Assembly: GCA_050175155.1 (NCBI GenBank)
Contig: JBFXJF010000035.1
Location: forward strand, 1 to 15,810
Direction: 5' to 3'
From: JBFXJF01 sp050175155
Lineage (GTDB): Bacteria > Bacillota > Bacilli > Tepidibacillales > Tepidibacillaceae
Length of the DNA: 15,810 nt
Of the stretch, positions 7,051 to 15,797 are shown in pieces. The notes below the pieces were generated by a model. It ran no database searches, was not told where the DNA came from, and worked only from the letters and a program-made list of their open reading frames with translations. Made by a program: the position numbers and the translations under genes. The stretch's first letter is position 1, and each line of letters begins with the position of its first letter.

Positions 7051-10000
7051 TGTTACATTTTAATGAAGATACGAGAGTTAAATTTCCTGCCACTATTCAA
7101 TTTTTAAGATTGGGTTATGAATATCAATCACTAAGAGGTGCTAGAATTGATTTCGATACTAAGATTTTTATAGATAGATTTAAAGCATCCTTAGAAAGAA
7201 TCAATAAAAGACAAATTCAAAACGATGAATTATTTGCTCTTTTAGCTGAGATTAATACTCTAATTAAAAACAACGACTTAGGAAGAGAATTTTATAAAAG
7301 ACTACTTTCTTCTGAACATCCAATTAGATTAATGGATTTGGACGATTATAATAACAATGATTTTGCTATTGTGGATGAACTACCATTTAGTGTAAAAGAA
7401 GGAACAGAAGAAGGATCATTCAGACCTGACATCAACATTCTCATCAATGGTGTGCCTTTGGCATTCTTGGAAGTAAAACATCCTGATAACAGTGGTGGAA
7501 TTCAAGTTGAATTTGAAAGAATGATTAATAAGAGATTAAAGAACGATGACTATAAAAAGTATTTCAATCTAATGCAAATTATCTCTTTTTCAAACAACAT
7601 GGAATACGAAGACTTCGATGATGACATTGCTGATGAAGTTAAAGCAGGATCATTCTATGCAACTCCAAATGGCCAAAGTACGACATTTTCCTTTTTTAGA
7701 GAAGATATCAAAGAGTACCATTCCAGATATAAGTTTAAGGAAATTGATGAAGCTACAGTCAAGCTTGTAGTAAAAGATGGTGGATATAATCCGGATGAAA
7801 CTGAAACACAAGAGTTTAATACTAACCTTTCAGATCTTACACCATGTAATAGATTTATTACATCTCTTTTTGATAAAGAGAGATTTTTCTACATGCTACG
7901 CTATGGAATCATGTTCTTAACAGAAATTAGGAAAGTACATAACGATTCAACAAATATAGATGAGGAAATTCCAATCAAGCAAAAACACATCATGAGATAT
8001 CCTCAATTCTTTGCCACAAGAGCTATTGTTAAGAGATTTAGTGAGAAGGATAAAAATGGTATTATTTGGCACACTCAAGGTTCAGGTAAGACCGCACTTT
8101 CTGCATATTCATTAAAAGTCATCACTGATTATTTTTCCAAAAAAAATGTTAACACTAGATTCTTCTTTATCGTAGATAGACTTGATTTAATGAATCAAGC
8201 AAAAACTGAATTTACGAACAGAGGTTTTGTAGTAACAATCGTTTCAGGCAAGGCTGAATTTGCAAAAGAACTAAAGAAACCTCTTGATGAAGATAATGAT
8301 GGCATTGGTACGATTTGTATTGTTAACATTCATAAGTTGATGGAAGAATCAAAAATGCCAGTCATCAAGAATGTTTACAATGTGAAAGTTCAAAGAATCT
8401 TTTTTGTTGATGAAGCACATAGATCGTATAATGTTCATGGTGAGTTCTTTAAGAACCTAATGACATGTGATTCAAGTGGTATTTACATTGCTATGACTGG
8501 AACTCCATTATTATCTAAGAAGGAGCGTTCTAACCTAAAATTTGGTGATTACATTCACAAATATTTCTATGATAAATCAATCGCTGATGGTTATACATTA
8601 AGAATTAAAAAAGAACAAATTGATACAGCCGCAAAAGCAGAAATCAAAGAAAATCTTGATATAGAAAACCAAGACCTTGACAGCAAAGATGTGTATGAAT
8701 CCGATGACTATATTGAAGGCGTTTCCAAGTATATTGAGAAAGACTTTAGACAATTTAGACTTGTTAATTCTGATAATACGATTGGTGGAATGATTGTTTG
8801 CCGTTCTAATGATCAAGCAAGAAAAATCAATGATTGGTTTAAGAGCAATAGTAAATTAACAAGTGGCCTAGTCATGTCGGATAGTGAAAATAATGCCATT
8901 CAAAGTGATTTAAACATAAAACATCAAATCAATTTCAGAGAAAATGGATTCCCTGATATATTAGTTGTTCATTACATGCTGACGACTGGATATGACGTCA
9001 AACGATTAAAGAAAATGTACCTTTTACGAGGACCACATGCACAAAGCTTACTTCAAACAATCTCTCGTGTTAATAGGCCATATAAGAGTCCGTCAGGTAA
9101 AGTTTATCAATATGGTTATATCGTAGACTTTGTTGACATCGAAAAAGAATACAACAGCACTCTCGATGCCTATATTAAAGAACTTGAAGCTGATATGAAT
9201 GAAGATGGCGATGATGAAGTATCTTTGTCTGGTCTTGTAGTTGATAAAGAAGATATCAAAAGAAAACTTGATAAGCTTTTAGCTGATTTAAAACAATTCA
9301 TTCCTGTTGATAACATAGAATTGTTTGTAAATATGATGAAGTACTTTAACAAAGAAGCTTTACTAAAGATAAGAAAGCTTTTAATTGGAGTAAAAGATTG
9401 CTCAGTTGAATTCAAACTTTCAAGAGCAGAAGAATACTCTAAATTGATTGATGATGATAAGGTTAATAAATATTTAAAGACAGTTAATGATAGAATTTCA
9501 TTTATCAATTTATCAAGCAAGGTAATCGATACTCTTGATATCATGAATAATGAAGAAGTTATCAAAGTGGTTTATGAGTTTATAAAAACAAAAATCACTA
9601 TCCTTGACTTAGGAAAATTTATGCTAAAGGATGAGGACTTTAATAAAGTAAAAGATGTACTTACTGAACTACAGAAAGAAGTTCAAAAGAATAAAAACAA
9701 GAAAGATATCAAGGTTCAAAAGCTCGAAGAATTACTTAAGAAAATTTTTGAGAAGCTTCAAGTGTTCGATTATGCAACAATTGATGAGTTGTCAGATGAA
9801 TTAAGAACAGCTCTTGAAGAATCTAAAAGAATAAATGACGAAAACGAAAGACTTTCTCAAGCCTTTGGTGGAAGCTTTGCATTCGTTAAAACATTAAGTG
9901 ATACTGTTCTTGAAACTACTATTGATAGATCAGATATCGAAAGTTTTTTAAAAATTATTTACGACAACATTAAGGAGACAATCTATGACGATGCTTTAAT

Positions 10001-10154
10001 CTTACAAGGTAAAAAAGGGTTTGTGGATGCTACAAAAGCAAAGATAACTGTCATTTTAATTCAAGAGAAACTTTTTAAGAAAATAAAAGACTCATATGAC
10101 GACATTCTTGAAATGTTATATGTAGACTTACTACTTTATAAAGAAAGCATTTAG
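7050..10154 (+). CDS. hsdR: Type I restriction enzyme, R (endonuclease/translocase) subunit
   Basis: At 1034 residues this is a full-length HsdR. The N-terminal nuclease domain has the PD-(D/E)xK signature: D127 in FRPDINIL, then E141-V-K143 in FLEVKHP. The superfamily 2 helicase motor follows: Walker A QGSGKTAL (343-350), DEAH (454-457), MTGTPLL (motif III region, about 482-488), and a motif VI-like stretch LLQTISRVNRPY (about 9049-9084 nt). The C-terminal third is helical and charged, as expected for the part that docks on the methylase core. In complex with HsdM and HsdS it translocates unmethylated DNA using ATP and cuts far from the recognition site. The start is supported by GGAGGGG (7035-7041) and the 1-nt overlap with the XRE gene. 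All key residues are intact, so it is probably active. Confidence 0.96.
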   Translation: MLHFNEDTRVKFPATIQFLRLGYEYQSLRGARIDFDTKIFIDRFKASLERINKRQIQNDELFALLAEINTLIKNNDLGREFYKRLLSSEHPIRLMDLDDYNNNDFAIVDELPFSVKEGTEEGSFRPDINILINGVPLAFLEVKHPDNSGGIQVEFERMINKRLKNDDYKKYFNLMQIISFSNNMEYEDFDDDIADEVKAGSFYATPNGQSTTFSFFREDIKEYHSRYKFKEIDEATVKLVVKDGGYNPDETETQEFNTNLSDLTPCNRFITSLFDKERFFYMLRYGIMFLTEIRKVHNDSTNIDEEIPIKQKHIMRYPQFFATRAIVKRFSEKDKNGIIWHTQGSGKTALSAYSLKVITDYFSKKNVNTRFFFIVDRLDLMNQAKTEFTNRGFVVTIVSGKAEFAKELKKPLDEDNDGIGTICIVNIHKLMEESKMPVIKNVYNVKVQRIFFVDEAHRSYNVHGEFFKNLMTCDSSGIYIAMTGTPLLSKKERSNLKFGDYIHKYFYDKSIADGYTLRIKKEQIDTAAKAEIKENLDIENQDLDSKDVYESDDYIEGVSKYIEKDFRQFRLVNSDNTIGGMIVCRSNDQARKINDWFKSNSKLTSGLVMSDSENNAIQSDLNIKHQINFRENGFPDILVVHYMLTTGYDVKRLKKMYLLRGPHAQSLLQTISRVNRPYKSPSGKVYQYGYIVDFVDIEKEYNSTLDAYIKELEADMNEDGDDEVSLSGLVVDKEDIKRKLDKLLADLKQFIPVDNIELFVNMMKYFNKEALLKIRKLLIGVKDCSVEFKLSRAEEYSKLIDDDKVNKYLKTVNDRISFINLSSKVIDTLDIMNNEEVIKVVYEFIKTKITILDLGKFMLKDEDFNKVKDVLTELQKEVQKNKNKKDIKVQKLEELLKKIFEKLQVFDYATIDELSDELRTALEESKRINDENERLSQAFGGSFAFVKTLSDTVLETTIDRSDIESFLKIIYDNIKETIYDDALILQGKKGFVDATKAKITVILIQEKLFKKIKDSYDDILEMLYVDLLLYKESI

Positions 10155-10167
10155 GAGAAATAAAAAT

Positions 10168-11829
10168 ATGCCAAATTATGTAGAATTAGAGAAAAATATA
10201 AAGTCAATTATTGATGATTTACAAGGTCTATGTTCAACAAATGGATTATCCAATACGGCTTATGAAGAAGTGGTAGTTACTTCAGTATTCCTCTATAAGT
10301 TTTTAAATGATAAGTTTATGGCGAACCTTAAAAAGTTTTGTAAAGATACAGGATTAGACTATCAATCAGTAATCACAAATGAAGATGACATGCTTGATGC
10401 TTTCTATGCAGCTTATCCACAAGATGTAGCATTCAAATATGAAGACACAATTGATTATTTAGTCCAACATATCAAGGACGATAATTTCTATAATCAATTT
10501 GATAAAACATTGGTTAGAATTTCAAATTACAAAGAAAATCAATCATTCAGCGTAGAAACAGCTGATGGTGAAAAGAAACCTTTATTTTCTGAAATCTGTG
10601 ATAAGGTTGAAGCTTCAAAAAGAAATGCATTTGCAAGAAATACCTTCTCATATATCACTAGAGACAGATTCGATTTTGGTATAACTATTGAAGGTAACTA
10701 TGACTTCTTTAGTACAATTTTTGAGTACTTAATTCAAAACTATAATGTTGCTAGTGGAACTTATGCAGAATATTTCACACCACAAGCATTATCAAGTGCT
10801 ATAGGTAAAATCTTAGTACATATGTCACCAGTTGAAGATAAAATTTATGAGATTTACGATCCATCTGCTGGCTCAGGTTCTCTTGTGCTTCATTTGGCAA
10901 ATGAACTTGGTGATGGGAAATTTGGAAATAAGGCAAGAGTATATACACAAGATATTTCTCAAAAGTCTTCACGATTTTTAAGAATTAATATGCTTCTAAA
11001 TGGTTTAAAAGAATCATTAGAAAATATTATTGAAGGTGATACGTTAGAAACTCCTGCTCACTTTAGAATTAAAGGTGATGATACCTCAGGGATTAAGAAA
11101 TTTGATTTTATAACTTCTAATCCTCCATTTAAAACAGACTTCTCTTCAACAAGAGATAAAATTGAGACTAAATGGGAAAAAACATCAAGATTTTTTGCAG
11201 GAATACCTAAGATAGCAAACGCTAAAAAGGAATCGATGGCAATTTATCTTTGCTTCATTCAACATATTTTGTATTCTCTAAAAGATGGTGGTAAGGCTGC
11301 TATTGTAGTTCCAACTGGATTTATAACAGCACAAGCGGGAATTGAAAAATCTATTAGACAGCAAATTATAGATAATAAATGGCTTAGAGGAGTCATTTCT
11401 ATGCCATCAAATATATTTGCAAATACTGGCACAAATGTTTCTGTTTTATTTATTGATAAATCAAATACAAATGGCGAAGTATTATTAATGGATGCATCTA
11501 AGCTCGGTAAAAAAATAAAAGTCGGTAAAAACCAAAAAATAGTTCTATCTAAAGAAGAACTAGATAAAATAGTAAGAACATTTGTTCAATATGAGATAGA
11601 ACAGGATTTCTCTATATATGTTACATACGACAAAATTAAAGAAAAAAACTATTCCTTTAGTGCAGGTCAATATTTTGATGTCAAGATTGAATATAGTGAA
11701 TTAACTCCAAAAGAATTTGAACAAAAAATGAGTGAGTTTAAATCGAAATTGACTTCCTTGTTTGCAGAAGGAAAATCTCTAGAAGATGTAATTAGGAGTC
11801 AACTGGAGGAGTTAGAATATGATTTATAG
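10168..11829 (+). CDS. hsdM: Type I R-M system, M (DNA adenine methyltransferase) subunit
   Basis: This 553-residue protein has the HsdM N-terminal helical domain (about 1-160), followed by an N6-adenine methyltransferase domain. Motifs visible are YFTP (202-205), the SAM-binding motif I IYDPSAGSGS (229-238), and the catalytic motif IV SNPPF (317-321). It methylates adenine in the target sequence chosen by HsdS, and is needed with HsdR for restriction. The ribosome binding site AGGAGAAA (10153-10160) overlaps the hsdR stop, leaving 13 nt between the genes. Its last 11 nt overlap the hsdS start, so the three subunits are translated from one message. No motif is damaged. Confidence 0.96.
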   Translation: MPNYVELEKNIKSIIDDLQGLCSTNGLSNTAYEEVVVTSVFLYKFLNDKFMANLKKFCKDTGLDYQSVITNEDDMLDAFYAAYPQDVAFKYEDTIDYLVQHIKDDNFYNQFDKTLVRISNYKENQSFSVETADGEKKPLFSEICDKVEASKRNAFARNTFSYITRDRFDFGITIEGNYDFFSTIFEYLIQNYNVASGTYAEYFTPQALSSAIGKILVHMSPVEDKIYEIYDPSAGSGSLVLHLANELGDGKFGNKARVYTQDISQKSSRFLRINMLLNGLKESLENIIEGDTLETPAHFRIKGDDTSGIKKFDFITSNPPFKTDFSSTRDKIETKWEKTSRFFAGIPKIANAKKESMAIYLCFIQHILYSLKDGGKAAIVVPTGFITAQAGIEKSIRQQIIDNKWLRGVISMPSNIFANTGTNVSVLFIDKSNTNGEVLLMDASKLGKKIKVGKNQKIVLSKEELDKIVRTFVQYEIEQDFSIYVTYDKIKEKNYSFSAGQYFDVKIEYSELTPKEFEQKMSEFKSKLTSLFAEGKSLEDVIRSQLEELEYDL

Positions 11830-13093
11830 TTTCGAGCAAGTTGTAAAAAAGAAAGATGGTTTTTTAAGAGGACCATTCGGTAGTGCTTTAAAAAAAACAT
11901 TATTTGTTCCAAAAGGTAAAGATACAATAAAAGTGTACGAGCAAAGTGTCCCACTTGAACAGGATGAAACTTTAGGACATTATTACATCTCAAGAGAGTA
12001 TTTTGTTAATTCAATGTTTAGATTTGAAGTTAAACCAAATGATTTTTTGATATCATGTTCTGGTGTGAATTATGGCGCAATATATCAATTATCAAATAAT
12101 GCTGAACATGGAGTAATAAATCAAGCTTTATTAAGGGTTAGATTAAATAATGATGTCATTGATGATAATTACTTTTTGTATTTATTTAAGAGTTTAATAA
12201 TGAAGAAAATAACTTCAGGAACAGGTGATTCAACTATTCCTAATTTTCCCTCTATGGATATTGTAAAAAAAATAGAATTTGATTTACCTGAATTAATAAG
12301 GCAAAAGAAAGTTGGTTTTATTTTAAGCTTTATAGATAAAAAAATCGTAAACAACAACAAAATCAATGCTGAATTAGAATCAATGGCTAAAACTTTATAT
12401 GATTATTGGTTCCTGCAATTTGAATTTCCAAATGAAGATGGTAAACCTTATAAATCTTCAGGTGGAAAAATGGTTTATAACAAGGAATTAAAAAGAGAGA
12501 TTCCTGAAGGATGGAAAGTAGAAAATTTAATGGACAGTACTCTTTGTAAAGACATCAAGGCAGGAGTTGATTATTTTGATTATAAAAATTATTTACCAAC
12601 TGCAAATATAGATGGAGAAAACATCACAGAAGGCGAAAATGTAACATATGATAATCGTGAAAATAGGGCGAATATGCAACCGATTAAGTATTCAGTATGG
12701 TTTGCAAAAATGAAGAATTCGATTAAACATCTTACAATACCGAATAATTCTGATTGGTTTATCGAAAAATATATTTTGTCTACGGGTTTTCAAGGCTTAA
12801 AATGCAGTGTCGATTCATTATCATTTATTCATTGCATCGTAAATAGTGTCTGGTTTGAAAATTATAAAGATGTATTATCACATGGAGCTACTCAAGAAGG
12901 CGTCAATAACGATGATTTAAAAAATATTAAATTTGCAGTTCCAACTAATAACATTCTGAAACAATTTTCTAATATAGTTCTTCCTTTGCTTGAAAGAAAG
13001 TTCTCTATAATTAAAGAAAATCAAGAGCTTACATCTCTTAGAGATTTCTTATTACCATTACTAATGAATGGTCAAGTTACTTTTAAGGAGTGA
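11819..13093 (+). CDS. hsdS: Type I R-M system, S (specificity) subunit
   Basis: This 424-residue protein has the two-half architecture of HsdS: a first target-recognition domain (about 1-150), a central conserved helical region (about 156-200, LPELIRQKKVGFILSFIDKK onward to the YDYWFLQF motif), a second recognition domain (about 225-380), and a closing conserved helix with NQELTSLRDFLLPLLMNGQV near the C-terminus. The two helical regions set the spacing between the half-sites and bind HsdM. It starts at ATG 11819 after GGAGGAG (11805-11811), within the last codons of hsdM. The target sequence cannot be read from the protein alone. Only one hsdS copy is present, with no inverted duplicate nearby, so recombinational switching is not suggested. 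Confidence 0.94.
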   Translation: MIYSFEQVVKKKDGFLRGPFGSALKKTLFVPKGKDTIKVYEQSVPLEQDETLGHYYISREYFVNSMFRFEVKPNDFLISCSGVNYGAIYQLSNNAEHGVINQALLRVRLNNDVIDDNYFLYLFKSLIMKKITSGTGDSTIPNFPSMDIVKKIEFDLPELIRQKKVGFILSFIDKKIVNNNKINAELESMAKTLYDYWFLQFEFPNEDGKPYKSSGGKMVYNKELKREIPEGWKVENLMDSTLCKDIKAGVDYFDYKNYLPTANIDGENITEGENVTYDNRENRANMQPIKYSVWFAKMKNSIKHLTIPNNSDWFIEKYILSTGFQGLKCSVDSLSFIHCIVNSVWFENYKDVLSHGATQEGVNNDDLKNIKFAVPTNNILKQFSNIVLPLLERKFSIIKENQELTSLRDFLLPLLMNGQVTFKE

Positions 13094-13097
13094 TTGT

Positions 13098-13424
13098 ATG
13101 AATAAAAAGGTAATATACATATTAACAAATCCATCATTTCCTCAGTTCGTTAAAATTGGTTATGCAGACGATGTAATTGATAGAGTTGATAGACTTAACA
13201 GTAATCCAGGTCTTCCTTATTCATTTAGAATTTATGCAACTTATGAAGTGAATGAAAGGCTAGACGATTTAAAACTTCATAAGATGATAGATGCTCTAAA
13301 TCCAACGTTGCGTACAAAAGAAGAGGTCGATGGTAAACAAAGAAAACGTGAGTTTTTTGCTATGTCAGCTGAAGTAGCGTATAACATTTTTGAGGCAATG
13401 GCAGAGATGCTTATGCTAAAATGA
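13098..13424 (+). CDS. T5orf172-domain (GIY-YIG-like nuclease) protein, 3' end replaced by an insertion sequence
   Basis: The ATG at 13098 follows AAGGAG (13085-13090) and lies 4 nt past the hsdS stop, giving 108 residues. The N-terminus matches the T5orf172 branch of GIY-YIG nucleases: VIYILTNPSFPQFVKIGYA (5-23) carries the IYI and KIG equivalents, followed by R29/R32, a central LHKMIDALNP, and the REFFAMS motif (84-90). Family members known to me are longer and continue past this motif. Here the frame ends after only EMLMLK, and the stop codon TGA (13422-13424) is part of the terminal repeat of the IS21 element. The protein is therefore probably truncated. Such genes often accompany type I R-M operons; their role is unclear. 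The nuclease domain may still fold, but activity is uncertain. Confidence 0.8.
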   Translation: MNKKVIYILTNPSFPQFVKIGYADDVIDRVDRLNSNPGLPYSFRIYATYEVNERLDDLKLHKMIDALNPTLRTKEEVDGKQRKREFFAMSAEVAYNIFEAMAEMLMLK

Positions 13425-13469
13425 AATTAGGTCAAAAGCAGAGAAAACAGCAATATGAAATTAGGTCAC
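13421..13469 (+). repeat. Left IS terminal repeats (two sites)
   Basis: The outer copy is ATGAAATTAGGTCA at 13421-13434; the inner copy is at 13455-13468, a 34-bp period. The inner copy is part of a 22-bp segment (13448-13469, beginning CAGCAAT) that is perfectly inverted at 15759-15780. These are presumed transposase-binding sites. Confidence 0.88.
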
Positions 13470-13514
13470 CTATGATAAAATAAACTCATAATCATTGATT
13501 GTGAGGTGAATGGG

Positions 13515-15023
13515 GTGATTAATATTTTTCAAAAGAATGAAATTATTGTTCGTCACAAAGATGGACAATCTAACCGAAGTATTGCTAAAGAACTGGGTAT
13601 TTCTAAAGACACTGTGAACAAGTACTTAAAAGATTATGAACAACTAATGAAACAATTAAATCAAGAAACTGACCAAACCCAAATAGCCATGATGCAAGAA
13701 GCCATTTGTGCTAAACCTTCTAGAAGAAAATATTCCAAAGTTTGTCCTGCTTTTAATAAAGAAGTCCAAACAAGATTTAATGAGCTAATTAAAGTTAATG
13801 ACGAAAGAAATCAAGATTTGGGGTCAAATAAACAACAATTAACGGCGGCACTACTCTTCCGAACATTAATCAAAGAAGGCTTTAAAGTTAGTGAAACGAC
13901 GATTAGGTCGAAATATCGAGAATACAAACAAAAACAAAAGGAATGTTTTATAAAACAATGGTATGAATATGGTGAAGTTGCTCAATATGACTTTCACCAA
14001 ATTAAGCTGATCATCAATGAAGAAAACAAAATTTATCATCAAGCCACAATATCTATTCCAAAAAGCAATATCATCTTTGGCTTATTATATAAAAACGAGA
14101 AAATGGAAAGTTTCTTAGACAGTATTGTTCAGTTCTTTTCTTTTTGCGAAGGCGCTTTTAAAACAATGGTATTCGATAACATGAGCAATGTCGTGAAAAG
14201 ATTCTGTTTTAAAAATGAAAAAGAATATACTAATGAATTAATCAAAATTAGCAACTATTACGGATTTAAAATCGAAACTTGTAATCCTAGTAGTGGTAAC
14301 GAAAAAGGACACGTTGAAAACAGCGGGAAGGTTATTAGGCGTGATTTGTTTTGCCTTAAATATAAGTTTGATTCTGAAACGGATCTCTTTCAATATTATG
14401 AACATGAACTAGATAAGCGAAATTCACCTTATATGGATGAATTTATTAAAGAAAAACAATTTTTACTCGCTTTGCCAATTCATCCGTTTCAACTAGGAAG
14501 AATGCAATACGCGAAGGCTAATAGCTATTCTTTGATTTCTCTTGATGGTAATTTCTATTCAATTCCTGATAAATACGTAGACTGCCAAGTTTTATGTATT
14601 GTTTATACTAATCGAATCATTATTTATGATGATAAAGCTAATTTAATCGCCACACATAATAAAAAAGATGGTAGAGGAGAACATTCTATCAATATAAAGC
14701 ACTATATTGGTACGCTCCTAAAAAAACCCAAAGCTTTAAAAAATTCATACGCTCTTAAACAAGCTCCGGAAATCTTACAAACCATCTTCAACCAATATTT
14801 TAGCACAAATCCCAGAGACTTTCTACACTATTTAAAAGACACCGATGCCTTTGATGATGTTTATGAGATAGGAATGGAAATAGGATTAATTAAAAAATCT
14901 AAATATCGACGAACAATGGAATATTTTAATGAGCAATTGCTCAGTGATGTGGATAAAACCAGTATCAAACAATTGAATTACACTGCCAATTTATTTAATC
15001 AGGAGGTAATTCAATTTGAATGA
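13515..15023 (+). CDS. istA: IS21-family transposase IstA
   Basis: I choose the GTG at 13515 (502 residues) because GAGGTG (13504-13509) is correctly spaced before it; a GTG at 13506 in the same frame (505 residues) has no such site. The N-terminus has an HTH, NRSIAKELGISKDTVNKYL, for binding the terminal repeats. The rve-type catalytic core shows a complete DDE triad: Asp in QYDFH (codon 13989-13991), Asp in VFDNMS (14175-14177) and Glu in GHVENS (14316-14318), spaced 62 and 47 residues apart. The C-terminal part contains a Mu-transposase-like beta segment (about 14530-14660). Length is normal for IstA. Its end overlaps the start of istB by 8 nt. Confidence 0.95.
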   Translation: MINIFQKNEIIVRHKDGQSNRSIAKELGISKDTVNKYLKDYEQLMKQLNQETDQTQIAMMQEAICAKPSRRKYSKVCPAFNKEVQTRFNELIKVNDERNQDLGSNKQQLTAALLFRTLIKEGFKVSETTIRSKYREYKQKQKECFIKQWYEYGEVAQYDFHQIKLIINEENKIYHQATISIPKSNIIFGLLYKNEKMESFLDSIVQFFSFCEGAFKTMVFDNMSNVVKRFCFKNEKEYTNELIKISNYYGFKIETCNPSSGNEKGHVENSGKVIRRDLFCLKYKFDSETDLFQYYEHELDKRNSPYMDEFIKEKQFLLALPIHPFQLGRMQYAKANSYSLISLDGNFYSIPDKYVDCQVLCIVYTNRIIIYDDKANLIATHNKKDGRGEHSINIKHYIGTLLKKPKALKNSYALKQAPEILQTIFNQYFSTNPRDFLHYLKDTDAFDDVYEIGMEIGLIKKSKYRRTMEYFNEQLLSDVDKTSIKQLNYTANLFNQEVIQFE

Positions 15024-15756
15024 TATCGAAAAGTTGGCAAACAGATTACGTCTTCCTTTTATTAAATATAATTACTTAGAAGTTATAAATGAATCGTTGG
15101 ATAAACAATATAGTTATGAACAATTTCTTAACTATATTTTGACCAAAGAAAATGAAGCGCGCGACCAAAACAGTGTTAATAGGCGAATTAAATCAGCTAA
15201 ATTCCCTTATCTTAAACTTTTAATCGATTTAAAATATGATGCTTTTCCGCTTGATGTGGCTAACAAAATTAGAGAACTCCAAAACTTAAGTTTTATTAGC
15301 CAAGGCAGAAACATTATTTTTGTTGGTAATCCAGGCGTTGGAAAAACCCATACCGCCATTGGTTTGGGTATTAAAGCCTGCATGGAAAATAAAAGTGTTC
15401 TTTATATTACTGTACCCAATTTAATAACTGAACTTAAAGAAAGTATGAACTTAAATCAATTAACTAATTATAAAAAAAGATTTGTTTCATATGATTTAGT
15501 TATCTTAGATGAATTAGGGTACATTTCCTTTGATAAACAAGGCAGTGAATTATTATTTAATCTACTGTCAATGAGAAATGAAACCAAGTCCTTAATCATC
15601 ACAACCAATCTGACTTTTAATCGATGGCAAGAAATATTTAATGACCCAACATTAACGGCAGCGATGGTTGATCGACTTACACATAAAGCATATGTCATTA
15701 ATATCAAGGGTGACTCTTACCGTTTAAAAGAAACCAAAGAATGGTTGTTTAAATAA
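15016..15756 (+). CDS. istB: IS21-family transposition ATPase IstB
   Basis: This is a 246-residue AAA+ ATPase of the DnaC/IstB type that assists IstA in target selection. The start is TTG 15016, preceded by AGGAGG (15001-15006) at 9-nt spacing and overlapping the istA stop. Visible motifs are Walker A GNPGVGKTHTA (15325 onward), Walker B LVILDELGY and the sensor I region SLIITTNL. Length and motif set are normal for IstB, with no sign of decay. Confidence 0.95.
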   Translation: MNDIEKLANRLRLPFIKYNYLEVINESLDKQYSYEQFLNYILTKENEARDQNSVNRRIKSAKFPYLKLLIDLKYDAFPLDVANKIRELQNLSFISQGRNIIFVGNPGVGKTHTAIGLGIKACMENKSVLYITVPNLITELKESMNLNQLTNYKKRFVSYDLVILDELGYISFDKQGSELLFNLLSMRNETKSLIITTNLTFNRWQEIFNDPTLTAAMVDRLTHKAYVINIKGDSYRLKETKEWLFK

Positions 15757-15758
15757 GA

Positions 15759-15797
15759 GTGACCTAATTTCATATTGCTGAGGTGACCTAATTTCAT
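15759..15797 (-). repeat. Right IS terminal repeats (two sites)
   Basis: TGACCTAATTTCAT occurs at 15760-15773 and 15784-15797, a 24-bp period. The inner copy belongs to a 22-bp segment (15759-15780, ending ATTGCTG) that is the perfect inverse of 13448-13469. The spacing differs from the 34-bp period of the left end. The outer copy lies 13 bp from the last base of the window. Confidence 0.88.

Noticed and set aside
8598..8816. A 72-codon minus-strand frame inside hsdR
   Set aside because: It is antisense to the helicase region of hsdR; its composition is that of a shadow frame.
9170..9565. A 131-codon minus-strand frame inside hsdR
   Set aside because: It is fully antisense to a well-supported hsdR, is rich in Ser/Leu/Ile as expected from the reverse of an acidic/Lys-rich coding region, and has no motif.
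11819..13093. Phase-variable hsdS switching
   Set aside because: There is no second or partial hsdS, no inverted repeat within the recognition domains and no recombinase in the window; the neighbouring IS21 is a transposon, not an invertase.
13068..13097. In-frame upstream ATG for the T5orf172 gene inside hsdS
   Set aside because: The ATG at 13098 has AAGGAG at ideal spacing and the domain begins right after it; the earlier ATG lies in hsdS without a ribosome binding site.
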